Source of the DNA: Chromobotia macracanthus
Taxonomy: Eukaryota; Chordata; Actinopteri; Cypriniformes; Botiidae
Assembly: GCA_036877525.1 (NCBI GenBank)
Contig: JAZGTH010000115.1
Span: 1,356,501-1,420,500, forward strand
DNA: 64,000 nucleotides
Direction of reading: 5' to 3'
Part shown: positions 49,531 to 62,830 of the stretch, piece by piece
Layout: every line of letters starts with the position of its first letter
Numbering within the stretch: position 1 is the stretch's first letter
Program-made: the position numbers and the translations under genes
Notes under the pieces: model-generated
Told to the model about the DNA's origin: nothing
Databases searched by the model: none
What the model saw: the letters and a program-made list of their open reading frames with translations, nothing else

Positions 49531-52500
49531 TATATAAATGTAATGATTTTTGTAATGATTTTTAAGCATGTTTTATTCCCATGCACAGTTTTGCTATGTT
49601 TAAACATAAACGAAAATTAATAAAGTTACACTTTATTTTGATAGTCCAGGATTTATAATACCCACTATACTATTGGGTATCTTACATAATTCATAAATGT
49701 GGACTTCTAATGAGAATGTGTTTTCCAGGGGGAAAATTCTGTGGAACTGAATCGGACATTTTACCTGTTTACTGGCACAGCATTTGTGAGAGTCACAGAT
49801 AGGAAATGTGCTATTAGTGGTAGACGTATCAGGAATCCTTTACATTGGGTGGCTTCACCATCTTTGTGTATCATGAGACGTGTGAGGCTGACAATAATTA
49901 GCGCTTCCTTTCTTCTTGTGCTAAATTTAGATGAATCTCCTCTAATAGTCTCCTCTGAATCTCTTACTTAACCATGTATTGAGAACAAATTTGTCCCCAA
50001 ATTTGTGAGCGTTTGGATATGCTCTTATTTGTAAAAACACTATAGAAACATAAAATAGCTTTTTTAAAATGGTAAAAAATGCTTAAAATGCTACGGTTAG
50101 ATTATAGTGTTTATAACTAAATATAACTTTAGTTTATATAAAGATATAGTTTATAACTACATCTTTACTGTTGTATTCTACAGTAGTATTTTTAGCTCTT
50201 TTTTATCAAATCTTTGCCTGTTGAAGAGCAGCACACAAATTATTTCACATTATAAAGTGAGTTTTAAATGGATGACTGCTTTATGTAGATGTATATTATA
50301 TGTAAGTTATATCAACACCCTGACTCATTATACATAATTTGACATCATTAGGTGTGAAACAGCTGTTAAGGAATGCTTGTTAAAGAATATTCTTTATAAG
50401 GAATGTATGTCCCACTTTGCGTTAAGATATGCGCAAATTGTGAGTTAACCTACTTTAAAAATGGGACCCTGCCGAGATGTTTTATTTGAAAGAATATGGT
50501 AGGTAGGCTACACTTGTGCATAGTCATAACCATAGTCAATAGTAACCTGAGCAGCTTTTGTTCTCCAGAACATTAAAGCTGATCTTGGTTAACATAGCTC
50601 AGTTTGGAAACTATATGCTGTTTTGAAGTTTTTGAGTGGTGTTTTGATGTATTTTCTCATATTTTTCCTTACATCATCAAAGATGTATGAATATTCATGT
50701 TCTACACTCAACAGTCATTGCTGCAGTCAGAACTGAACAGGTAGTATTTGAGCCTTAACTCGGGACTCTTGGTCATTAGGATAACGTGACAGAAACCCCA
50801 GTTCCAAGGTGAACATCCATCTCAAATTATGCTCTGCCTTCCTTTTATCTCATTGCTTCCACCACAAATAAGTGCATATAGAAGCTACATACTTCAGAAA
50901 CACATGTAATATTCTCCTTCATTGGCAATGCTATAAAAATGATGAATGGTGTTCTCTTTGATCTCAGAAGCCAGCTGTTCAAGGTGGGTTTTGTTCTTTT
51001 TCCCTACAGCTTCATTTTCAGAACTGAATAGGGTTATTTGGTTTTTCATATTTTATTTGCAAGTCACTTTTTCTCAGTTTTAAATATTTCTTTTCCTCAC
51101 CTACAGTATGTCATTCACTGAAGCTAAATGTCAGCTGAGTGACAAATTAAATGGGTTGTTTAAGGTACAACACGCGGTTTTCTGACAGAAACTTCATTTA
51201 GGTTGTGACTTCTTTGACAAGATTTTGACTTGAACTTGTTCTGCGAGTGTAATCATGACTCACATGACACATTATCTGAATTTACAGAATTGAGTGTGAT
51301 TGCTATGCTTCAGCCGTCAGAAGATATTCAATTTTTAACACAAAGCATAAAACCAATTCTGGTCAAACAGACGTTTGTTTAAACTGTCTGCCACCTGCTT
51401 TAGCAGAACTGATCCATTGCCTCAGTGTGTGTGTCAGGCAGTGTGATAGCTTCAATAACTGAGTGCATATAGAACATGGTGGAAATCTGATATGTCACTC
51501 ACTAAGACTGACAGTCTAGAGCAGATGTCCAGCCTGTATTAAAATGCAATGACGGAATTAAAACCATACAGAATCAGGCATAATGTTCATGTTCCACTCT
51601 GTGGTTCTGTTACTGAACAGAATTAGACACAGATTTTACAGTGTGTGTGAATCACTGCAAATCCTGCCTGAGGCAATGCTATTATAGATCTATAAAAATC
51701 TGTCTTGAGTCAACCATGACATCTGTGTACAGCGGCAACTAGAGATAAAGTCTATAATTATTGTGACTCATGGTTTGATTTAATTTAGGTTCTTTGTTAA
51801 AAAAGACAGATTAAAGAAACAGGTGGGGGAATGACATAACAAAGATGTAATTAACAGAGAGAGTAAATATTTGTAGATAGTAAATATTTTCTGTTGTTGT
51901 GCTTATTGCTAATCATAAACAATTGCTTTGTACTCTTCAGGTTGGGGAAGATTAGCGAGACAACACTCTGCTAACGAAAGAAGTGAAAAATGAGAGTTTG
52001 GAATGACATGGGGCTAAATAACAACAATTTACATTCTTAGGTTAACTGCTCCTTTAAGTGAACAGGCTGACAAAGGTTAATAGAGAGGGTCTTTTAGGGT
52101 GATCTGTGTGTCATTAATCAATCTACAGGTGCTGTCACATCTGTACAGTGAACTACAAGACAGATGTCTCTAGAGGAACAGTTTCTAAGAATAGTATCAG
52201 TGTCCGTGGTTGTGGGTAATTAGGGCACTATATAGCCACCTACCAATTACAGGGCCCATGCCCTAGCTATACCTCTTTTCCAGTCAGTCGGAAGTATACA
52301 TGGATCAGCTTACCTGGTTCAAACTTCTGGTTCAAGCTTGCTTTTTTAGTACAGCAATTTCTCATTGAATAACCATTGCTATTTTAACAAGTATTAGATT
52401 AATTTTTGGAAAGTATTCAAGAGTGTTGGAAACCGAAGTAAATGCTCTTAAAAATATGGATATTAATTGATAATTGATATATATTTGTATGTGCTTTGGG

Positions 52501-52719
52501 GAGTGGTGGGGTCAGTGTGTATAGTGGTTATAGTCACTGATAAGCTTTGCACTGAGGTACAGAAGTTTAAATGTGAAGTAGTCTATACAGTAGAAGTAGG
52601 GTATTTTTCAGAAGGACTAATAATGTGCTTCTGTCAAATGTACAAAAGAACAGCAATTTAGCAGCTACCAGTGTTGCATGGCCCAAACTAAGGCTAATTT
52701 TAAGCATTACAAAGAATTA
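49531..52719. other. Intergenic, no gene seen
   Basis: AT-rich sequence without supported exons or recognised repeats. Confidence 0.4.
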
Positions 52720-52765
52720 TACATTTATTCATTTAGCAGATACCCAAAGGGCATCGACTTACAAG
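52720..52765 (-). repeat. SINE tail fragment
   Basis: acatttattcatttagcaga followed by the complement of a degenerate gtaagtcg tail; no tRNA head. Confidence 0.5.
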
Positions 52766-55700
52766 GAACAAGAGCATTAAACATTTTGTCTTAAGAACCA
52801 ACTTAACCAAGTCTACAAAGCTACTTTTACAAGTGGAAATGTCCAGTTCATTTAAGTTAAAATACTTAATTTCTTGAAACCTTGTCACTCCATTCTCATT
52901 AGCTTATTGAGAGGTGTCACTGCTGTGGTTGTTTGAAGGTATTTGTACTACCTTGACTGGTTTGCCATTTATAAGCACAAGTATGTAAGATTTCATCATT
53001 ACCATTTGGCTGTATCATCACAGTGACACACAACAACAGAGCAGTCTGCTTTTTGGAGGTAGGAGCCTGTGGCATGAGATGCATGTGCCAGCAGGGCGGC
53101 AGGTGTCATGATTTAGTATTACAGCCAAAACTCCGCCTGCTTTCTTCAGAACCCATCTGTTTGGGTACGAGCTCAGAGAAACAGGGCTACAAACAGAAGA
53201 CTAAATGGGTCACAGTGCTCACTCAAAGCTCTGAATAGGGAATAGATATGAACACTGGGCACATCTTTTACCTTGTAGATAACACACTTTAGTGTTCATG
53301 ATGTTCCCTTCTCCCTTACAAGTTCTGATAAAATGGATCCTCCAATATGATCTGAATATGAGTTAGGCTTTTCTTTAGTTTACTTCTCTGTTTGTTTATC
53401 TATGTACCAGCTGCAGTGTTTTCCAACTCTCCACAATTACTTTATGTCTTAGCTCTATTTGTTTGCCTTCTTTGATAAATACATTACTCAAAAGCAACAC
53501 ACCCTTGTGTTGAGTTCTTACAGATGGATGTAAAATGTTTTCTTTATATCTGCTGGTAGCTTGTTTAATCTCACATCACATCTGTTAATGCAGACAGCTG
53601 GGCGTAAATGCACTGAGCAATGCGAGTTCCTCTGTGAAGGGTCGCATTACTAAGAGACCTCTAATCATCGCTACTGTGCTTTTGTACACTTTCCGAATGC
53701 CAAAACATCATATACACAGTGATTTGTAACTCTTAAAGCATTTAGAAGGTTTATGAGAATCTCTATGGTGTCTCTAAAGCTATTGGAACAGCATTACAAT
53801 GAGGTTAGAGTAGATTTTCCATATGATCTCACACAGTGAATACCGTATTAACAAAATGGCCTGTTTTTATAGTACAATAATGGTCTGTGATAACTGCAGT
53901 GTTATATGTCACCTTTCAGTTGGCTTCAGTTAAAAAGAAATCCAAGTCAACTTATCAGCCACAAATACAGTATCCTGTAGAAGCTGGCAGATAATAGGAG
54001 AGCAGGTAGAATGTGTCGCAACTTGGACCAACTCATCAGCAGCACTACAAATATATCAGTTTGACATTTGAGTATCATTAGGTAGCAGGGAAAGTGAGAG
54101 AAAGTGTAGAAATTTAGTTGTTTTGAGATTTTTAATGACCACGGGGGTGATTTGACATTGCCGAAACCCTGGAGGCTGGCACATTTATCTATACAGAAAT
54201 AGCGGCATATTGCAGGAACTCTTTTGTTTGTGGTAAAAGTAATGCTAATTTAACGAGCACCCAGAGTCAGAACTTTAGATTTGTGACCCATTTGAGTAAC
54301 AAGCCCCATTTACCGGCCCACATCATTCCAGATAACTGAGAATGGCAAATGCTATTGGCTAGAGGAATGAATGCCACACTGACATTTTAAACACTCTTTT
54401 AGCTGCAGCTAGAACTGTCTCAGAAGATCTACCATTTAAATACTTACGAAGGCCAGTCTTGCATAGTTTCACAAATGTTCTGACCTCTTAGAACAAATGA
54501 ATTATATTTAAAGCCCCCATAAGGAACGAAGAGTGTAGTGTGTTTTTGAAGATTTGAACATTTTTTACAACTGAATTTAGCTTCATTATGGTTTAATAGG
54601 CTGAGATGTTTGATGAGATAGAAATGTACCTGTCCAATCATACAGTATATGTGAAAAGTCATAATACTGTTTATAGGTTTAAATAAAACAGAAATGAAAT
54701 GCCCTCTGGAACCTGCTTCAGTACTTCAGGGGTACATGTATCCCTGATTGGGTTGAACTAAGTGAACTACATCATGCACACATATTCTTGTGTGAGCTAG
54801 ATCACAGGTCAGACTCATACCGCTTTTTCACTACAGGGATTTTTCGTAGTTTCCTGCTCATTACCAATGAATAGAACTTTAATCTGCTCTCAGATGGTTG
54901 CCACTCTCCAGGGACCTCACGTCCACCCGCTCCACCTTTTTTATCTGTGGCTTTGATCAGAGCCTAGTAAAGCCTGCTCATCTATGTGTTCACTCTGAAA
55001 CTTGCTTCTGACTTTGAAAAACAGGAATAATTATGAGATATTGTGGTATTTCCTGCACCTTTGGCTATTAGACATAAACCTGATATCATCCATTTTTCTT
55101 AAAAGTGCATTCTTAAAAGCGACTATGTGTTCCAGCCTTAGGCTTTCACTGTCTTTATTCTCTGAGTTTCTAGGCTGCTGAACTTGAATACACCAAATGG
55201 ACATTTCCTGAATTTTCAGAGGAACTGCTGTGGCCCCTGGACCCAATTTTTTCCACTATTTTTGTTTCAGCCCAATTACAGTTGCATTGCAACTGGAAAT
55301 TCCAGCTAGTTTCATTAGCTCTTGGGAAAGTGACTGAGTGGTTCAGGATAGTATTGGGATGTTTCACACATTCTGGTTTTGCTGCTGCATGTGGTCTCAG
55401 GGTTTGGAGTGTGACCATGTCTTCTGTTAAATGCATTCTAACCCAACAATCTGCAGTATCCTCCAATAGCCTTCGATCTTCTACATCAAACATCTTTGGT
55501 GTTTATCTGCAGATTTTGGCATGCACTGTACTTTGTCTTCAATCATAAAGCATGTTTATTAATTTAGGTTTTGACCCACCCCACAGACACCCTGCTGTTC
55601 ATTGATTGGTGAAAACAGGGACCTGTTTGATTGACATCGGTGCACTCCAGCGCACAGCTGCTGGTCCTTTAACTGATCTCTTGAAACTCCTGGTGGTACT

Positions 55701-57235
55701 CATAAATCTTTGAAAAGAGAGTGATTAAAGAGGAAATGTTTCACTTTGTTAGATTAGTGGTTCAATACAAAGTCTATTTTTGCTTGATTTAAGATTACAC
55801 AGCACCCTTATATTTTCAACAGGGATCAAGGCCCCTTGAACATTTCTCTGAGTTTGGCTAAAACTGAAACTTGGCTGGAAGTGCAGATAAACTGCCTTCC
55901 TAAGACATTTGAAATATCTGTGCAATCTCCTCTCCTGTAAACATAGATGAATCTTCTTGGACAGGATCTAAAGATTCACACAGCAATTATGATTTATTTT
56001 CACAGCTTCATGCAATGCCAATTGTGTATTCGACACCTATATGTTTATAGCAACTGTCAGCAACTTCCCTGCTCTACATTTATGTTGTACCATTTTTAAC
56101 TGTGTCTTTGCACTGTGCACTGTATTTCTATTGTTTCGTTGACATGCTTCTGTCTAGTTTTATTAACAAGCATCCATTTCTCATAACGAAAACATTTGGG
56201 TCTCTGCTGTCTCTTTTAGAGGTGTCAAACTCAGACAATGAAAGGTTTTATAAATATCCCTATGGCAGATTCTGGGTTCTTGGAAGGAACTTTTTAGTAA
56301 GTCTCAGTGAGCATCAGCTGGGCTTAAAACATGGAACAATAGAATATGGAGATTTCTGATATATTGGGGAGTTGGCGCATGCATAAAATAATACCAAAGG
56401 TGACCTCACATAGGGCTCATTTCAGCAACTGTGCCATAGTGTCATTTTTATCCTAGCCATCATTTTTCATTGTGTTCTCCCCACTGTCTAAATAAAATGA
56501 ATTAAAATAAAAGAATGAATAAATCAGTTTGTCAGTTTTTCTTTTAAAAATCACTTCACTTTACAGTAGATGTACCACTGGAACAGATGTCATGTATTGC
56601 CACCACAAAAACTTGAGAGTGATGTTGACATGCATCAGTTGAACTATGCAATATCTGAAGGCTTCAGAAAAGAATGACCTTCTAGAAGTGTCTTTATAGT
56701 ACTAGTCTGGTTCATTTAAAGATGAACCAGAAGACATGATTTTTGTTAATAATTGCAGGATGTACAAAAATATCTAATCTCAATTTTGTTGGGCCTTGTG
56801 ATGAGCAGGCCTCACTAGAGCCTTCTATGGTTTAATTTATTTTTTGGGCCCAGGGCTCTGTGAATTCAAGCAACAATACTGCTAGAAGTTCAAACATTTG
56901 ATCAAATAATACATTTGTTCTGCCACCACAAGATCTTCTTTTTCATGCCCTTAAGGCATTTTAGGGAGATTTTTTTGGAAAGGTCCACAAAGCAGGACCT
57001 TTATTTGGTCCCATTCTTCCCCAGTGGAATTTATTTCAGACAAGAGATTAAGACATGAGTGAATAATGTCTCTTTTCACCTAATTTTATGTCCCTTTTTG
57101 GATATAGCTATGATAGGTAGGATTACTCTTGACAAATGAATTTATATTATGTGCACATCTGTAATGATTTAGCATAATATGGATTGCTCCCTGTTGTGGG
57201 TTATTACATTACTTTCGTTTGTCATTTTCCATCAG
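52766..57235. other. Intergenic, no gene seen
   Basis: No supported exons. A 107-codon minus-strand frame at 55170-55493 has no recognisable domain or splice context. Confidence 0.35.
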
Positions 57236-57485
57236 GCTCATATTGGGTCTCAGCTGTGCCTTAGGGCTGATGGGGCGACATTGATTTCTGCCCGCTGTAA
57301 CCTCATTGGCATGCCATAGGTGTGACAATTAGCCACAGAGGACCACTGCCAGGATTGTTTGAAAAGTGCGGCTGTGGATTTTGAACACGGATTAAATATT
57401 TATCATGTGCTCAAGCATTTCATCAGCCTGAGAATGAAGAGCCACCTGGGGAGATTGTACTGTCCTTTAAATGCAGGAACAGCCA
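57236..57485. other. Candidate conserved non-coding element
   Basis: About 250 bp of balanced-composition sequence with no long frame, no inverted repeats and no repeat-family likeness, standing out from AT-rich flanks. It is rich in homeodomain/TAAT-, E-box- and CCAAT-like words. Conservation is inferred from texture only. Confidence 0.25.
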
Positions 57486-57948
57486 GAAACACATCTGAAA
57501 GAAGGCAAGATCTGTCTGGCCTGGTCTAACATAATATGGTTATAAACCACAAAACTCATCTTTTATATTTAAAATCCACATGATACATTCTGACTGGTGG
57601 CCGTTTGGTGTTTGAAAAGGTGTTGGTAGATCTTAACAGATTTGCAGAGATAGAGGTGAAAACAAAATGTACTATGACTAAAATAGTTCACAGCTAATGG
57701 TGACACAAGACAGACTATTTAGGTCACATATGCTGTGAAACAGTGAGCTCCTTCTGAAGCCCACCGTCTGGTTATGGGTTCATAGAGCCATCTGTAGTAA
57801 TAATGCAAATATTTTTCATAGATTAATTATAGATTAACGTTTTTCATAGATTATTGGTTGATGCTCACTCACATTGTCCTGATGTATAATTTCTTTTTTT
57901 TTGTATTTGACAGATTAAAAGTTGAAAGTGATTTATGGTGCATTTGAG

Positions 57949-58040
57949 ATATACATTTAATCAGTATGTGCATTTTCTGCGAATTGATCCCATGACTCCA
58001 GTGTTGCTAGGGCCATGCTCTACCAGTTGATCTACAGGAA
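57949..58040 (-). repeat. Degenerate tRNA-derived SINE
   Basis: The minus strand reads TAGATCAACTGG (A-box-like) and GGATCAATTCG (B-box-like) in the same arrangement as the 23.5 kb copy. Confidence 0.6.
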
Positions 58041-60744
58041 AACTCCACTCCTTCTCAACAGATGCAAGAACACTTGCAATGTAACAATGTACTTACAGTT
58101 TCATGCATTTCAAAAACACCTGCTTAAAAACCTGCCTCTATAGAAACCCTGAATAGAAATATTTTATCCATCAGGATCTTGCTGACATTTTCACTCTATA
58201 TCACGTTATTCGTAACTACTGGAACATTTCCTCACATTCACAGACTTGTCTTCAAATGTCACAATCACCCATAGAAGTGTTGTAAAGAGATTCAATGGAA
58301 ATAAGAGCAAGATATGAAAAGCAATTCATAGCACTTAACACAAATGTGTTTTATCTGCGTGTCATAAGGTGATGTCAAGCAAGCATGCTGATAATGAGCT
58401 TCATCATCTGTCTTTATCTTGTTGTGTTGTTGGCTTTTTATTATTAAACTTAGGCCAATGTAAAGAATGATGTCTTGAATCACAGTGTGACACTGTCTAA
58501 TTGTGGCTGCCATAGACCACATGTGGTCTGAATTGTGTTACGTCAAATTACACTGATGACAGTTTTAGGTCACCTATATTCCAGCTCTTTATTCTGATTT
58601 CTATAGATGTAACAAAAGGCAGATTATTTTAGTCTAGTAGGTTTTATTGCCTTTTTATTACATCAGACATAAATTGGTTTGCTGTTCTATTTGTCATTGT
58701 ATAAAAAAACAAGTAAAATATACAAATCAAAACACTTAAAACAGAACAGTCACACTTCCTATTAAATTTGTAGGAATTCTTTCATATTTTACAGTTCTGT
58801 AGAGGAGGAACGTACATTATGAAAGATTTCAGTGACTGCTGGGAGCGTTCCCCATAAACATTAATATCAATAATTGCACAATTTATTTCCCTGACCTAAA
58901 AACACGAAGTTGAAAACAAAACCCCCACTGCCCCACCTACACACAATAAAAGGATGAAAGGAATAAATCAGAGGGTTTAAGTACATTTTAGCTCTGTATA
59001 AGCAGATAAAATGGCAGGGGAAAAGAGACTGATGAAAGTAGTTGCTGTACCGTGTAGCCCTGGGCTAATGCAGGAGGCCGTGCTACAATAACACACACAG
59101 GAGCAGAGAGACAGGATACATGTGAGGAGAAGTCTAGTTTATAACAGAGTTAAACTCTGCCTCAGGATGAATGGGGTACTTTATTATTATTGTTTTATCT
59201 ATTTTCTCTTTGGCCCTAGACTGTGCCACTCCTTTTCTCACACATATCAATGTCTTAAATTTTACCTCATGAACCCCATTTTTTTCTTACTTTTCAATGC
59301 ACAAATACACAATGCAAAATACACATCTTCAATGTCACTTGCCTAATAACAGTTCTAATAAACTGTGCATGGTGCAAGTCCATGTAAAAAATTACCAGTG
59401 CACCTTCAATGCCTCAAGTCTGTAAATTCTTTCTCCTCAAATGTTTAATTTGTGGTCTTTTTGGATCAGTTGACTTAGATGAACTGATCACGACCCAAGC
59501 AATTCATTCACTGTTAGTAAACAGAGGCAGTATGAATACACCCTTATAAAAAAGCACTGTGTTCCAATGGATGGAAGTAAACAATGGTAGTACAATGGTA
59601 CTTTGTAGTACTAAAAGTGAAAACATCCTTTAATATTTAATTAATTGATGCTGATGCTGTAAACTTTTCTAATAAACTTGTAAACTTTTGTTACTATAGC
59701 CTTGTAAGGCTTAAGAAATCATGTTTCTTCTTATAATAATGTCATTGCTGAGTCATACTTTGTATGTGTCACACAGGGAAATCATACACTTTATGCACAG
59801 ATAAGGTACACAGTCAAAGTTTATCTTAGTCCTGCACAAACACACTTTGTACAGTGCATGGAATTAGATTGCTACTCTATGTTAGAGGAGGTTAATAAGT
59901 TTGGCAGTAGCAGAAGTTGGGCTTCAGCCTGTGAAATAGACTTGTTAGTAGCAATGAGGAAAGCAATGGAAGGTAATTCAATCTCACACTGAGTTTAAAG
60001 GAAACCCTACTGCATCAGGGATGGCTGCTGGCGCTGGCTAAATAATTTCCATTCATGCTTGTTTCCAGCAGAAGAAATGTTGGGAAATTCAAATGCTGTG
60101 CTCCACTGTCACTTTTTAAACCTTCAGATTAAACCAGTGCTGGTGCATGTTATATTTTGTCCTTTTATTATGGGTGTGCCAATGCGAGTAATAGTTTCAG
60201 TGGAGCATGAAAGGTTTGTTTCAAGTTTTTAACAACAGCAACCTGTGTCTGCACTGTTTGTGTGGTAGAAATGCCTGATTTTTAGAAGCACTGTACATCT
60301 TGAATTATACATGGGATTACAGATGCTTGTCACAAGCACAGATGGGCACTTGTTTTTCATTGCTGAAGCTCAAGATCACTTTCAAAATATTTTTATGAGC
60401 AATTTATCTCAATATCAGCTTAGCTATGGATCTTAGAGGGTAGAACTCCAAATTAAAAAACATAATGTTCTTTGGAGTTTAATTAAATTAACTTGTAAAT
60501 ATAGAATATATTTTATTCTCTCTTTCTCTGTTGGAACATATATATAGGATATATATCCTTAACCTCATCATAAAAAAAAATCCTTTCCCTTTATTTCCTT
60601 TCCCTTCATTTCCTATCCCTCTTCCCTTTAAATCTCTCCCTTGTTGTAGCATATGATACTCTGAGCGCTGTCTGAAACTTGTATTGTGAGCACTTATTGT
60701 GTCTAGTTGCCTCTTCAGGTTGACTCGCTTGTTGTATTCCACAC
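58041..60744. other. Intergenic, no gene seen
   Basis: AT-rich. A pyrimidine-rich tract of tttcctttccc-type units lies at 60580-60640, next to a short TATA-rich palindrome at about 60537-60560. Confidence 0.4.
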
Positions 60745-60800
60745 TTGTAAGTCGCTTTGGATAAAAGCGTCTGCTAAATGAATAAATGTAAATGTAAATA
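60745..60800 (+). repeat. SINE/LINE-type tail fragment
   Basis: gtaagtcgctttggataaaa followed by gcgtctgctaaatg and aatgtaaatgtaaa repeats, the best-preserved copy of this tail in the window. Confidence 0.65.
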
Positions 60801-60989
60801 TATTATTGAAAGACTTGCATTTGTCATTTACAGAAGATCAAAAAGATTTATGCCATTTTAGGAAATATATTTTTCCTTATAGAGATAATTCTTTACTGTT
60901 TTTACTGGCTTTCAGTCACTATGCTGCTATATATTGATTATTCATCCTATAAGCAGAGTGCTGAAATAGATTTTTCTCAAGGATTTGGC

Positions 60990-61200
60990 TGTATGACTCA
61001 GTCCATGTTGCCCTTGATGACAGCAAGCTTGCCTGATGCCTGAAAATCAGCCCCAGAGCTTGATGCTGCCATCATGCTTGATGGAAGGGATGGTGTTTGT
61101 TTGGCTTTGAGTCTTCTGTTTGTGCCAAATTCAGGGCTTTGCTTCCAGGCCAAAGCTTTCAACTCTCCTATTATCAAATTAAATTTTCATCCAAACAGTA
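60990..61200 (-). mobile_element. Degenerate Tc1-like transposase fragment
   Basis: The minus strand carries caccatccc, catcaagcatgatggcagc and gctctggggctg in the order found in the central region of Tc1-like transposases (the segment around the conserved GGGSIMLWG). No open frame remains. It could belong to the same family as the 1.74 kb fragment, which covers a different part. Confidence 0.5.
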
Positions 61201-62416
61201 TGAGATTTTTACATATGGTTTATGCAAACTCCAGATGTGACGTCATGCTGGCATTTAACAAACTTTATCAGTGCTATAGCTGGCTGGCGACTTGGTCTTT
61301 TCTCTGACAAATGGCCTTTTTGTCTGGTTGCTCAGTTTATAAGGATGGCCTGCTCTTTGTACCATCTTGGGTTTGACAGATTTTTCACATTTGTTACAAT
61401 ATACTTTACAGGGCTCATACAAATGTTTAAACTTTACAAATCTTTCTAACCTTCTCAAACCTTTTCCTTTTAAAACTCGACATTCTTGAAGCACTTCAAT
61501 AGTTTTCAGGACAGAAGAACTGATCTGATCTGGTCTGTTGCAAAACCTTACAGTGACATTTAATGTGTATTGAAGCACAGTAGATTGACGTATAGTATAG
61601 TTTTAGACATCTAAACACTTTAATTTATTTTTTGTATAAATACTGTATTATTCAAGTATATACAGTATTATTCAACTGGACTCAAAAAACAGCAATATAA
61701 TACATATTGTTATCACTCGCAACATGCACTTACCAAACAAGACCTTTTCTGATTTTGTTTACTGATATGGGATCTGGATGGTTATCATGACCATTTCCAG
61801 GGGCCAGCATGTTAGTCCAGACAGCTTATTACAACAGAAGCTGAGTGTTGGAACTTCAAGGTTTCACATTCACATTATTAAATGTTTGCTATTAGTTATT
61901 GCTATTAGACTATCAGGACTATTCATTGAATCATTAGGGTCACTACCACTCTTCTGGTCCCTGTATCCAAAATCCATTAGGTTTGTTGTTCTTTCCCTAG
62001 TTAGTGTTCCTAAGCGATGTTTATCTTGTACTGCTGAAACCCACATCTTCTTCTGCTCTTGTCCTACAAGCTGCTGACAGCCAGAGAAGCAGCACTGATA
62101 AATTGCTTAATCATATGGTAAGATGTGGGGGAGAGTTTGTTTAGTGCAAGACAGGCCGAGATTTTAAGACACTGTGTTTGAAATATTTACCCCACCTTTG
62201 GGAAGTACTGCAGGCATGAGTAAAAATAATATCAATAACAGCTGGGACATAAAATAGAACATAAAATAGAACTGCTATATGTGCAGTAAACAGAGGTGAA
62301 TCTCATGAAACCTGCCAAGATCATATCCAGCCATATTTTATTTCAAACTCCACTTCTAGTAACTTTTAGTAGCTTTGTTTTTACACCAGTACTTTTATGT
62401 ATTTTGTCTAGGCATC

Positions 62417-62442
62417 ACCCCCCCATTACCCCCCCACCCCCC
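62417..62442 (-). other. Possible G-quadruplex tract
   Basis: Three C runs of about 7, 7 and 6 bases separated by short spacers, so the minus strand is G-rich enough to fold a G-quadruplex by splitting a run. Confidence 0.4.
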
Positions 62443-62764
62443 ATTTTCATTACCGTTACATAAAAATGAGTATTAATGCAAAACTATAATATATAATATT
62501 AACATAGGTTGTATTTTTTGTTCTGAATGTAGTTTGTTCTAATAAGAAACATATTTGATTACAGTAGCAAAAATCCAAAGAGAAACCAAAAGTAAACAAA
62601 TAGTAATAGAGTAATGAGATTTCAGTTAAGAACTAAAATAGTCCTAATAATAAGCTTATTTTTAATTAAATGTTTTTAAAACATATTTATTTTAAAAAAG
62701 TATTAAAATGTGTTTGCTGTTTGTATACAATATGTCCATTTTCGTGTTGTACAGATTTAAAATA

Positions 62765-62830
62765 TGGGGGTTTTTTTTTTTTGGTTTTTTTTTTTTTTAA
62801 AAAAAAGCGGGGGGGGGAAAAAAGAAATGA
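62765..62830. repeat. Homopolymer-rich block
   Basis: Consecutive T, A and G runs (the G run is about 9 long) of the same kind as the other three blocks. Confidence 0.6.

Noticed and set aside
55170..55493. 107-codon minus-strand frame
   Set aside because: No recognised domain, no splice context; possibly an old repeat remnant but not demonstrable.
61778..62077. 99-codon plus-strand frame
   Set aside because: Hydrophobic, low-complexity translation with no family likeness or splice context; chance frame.
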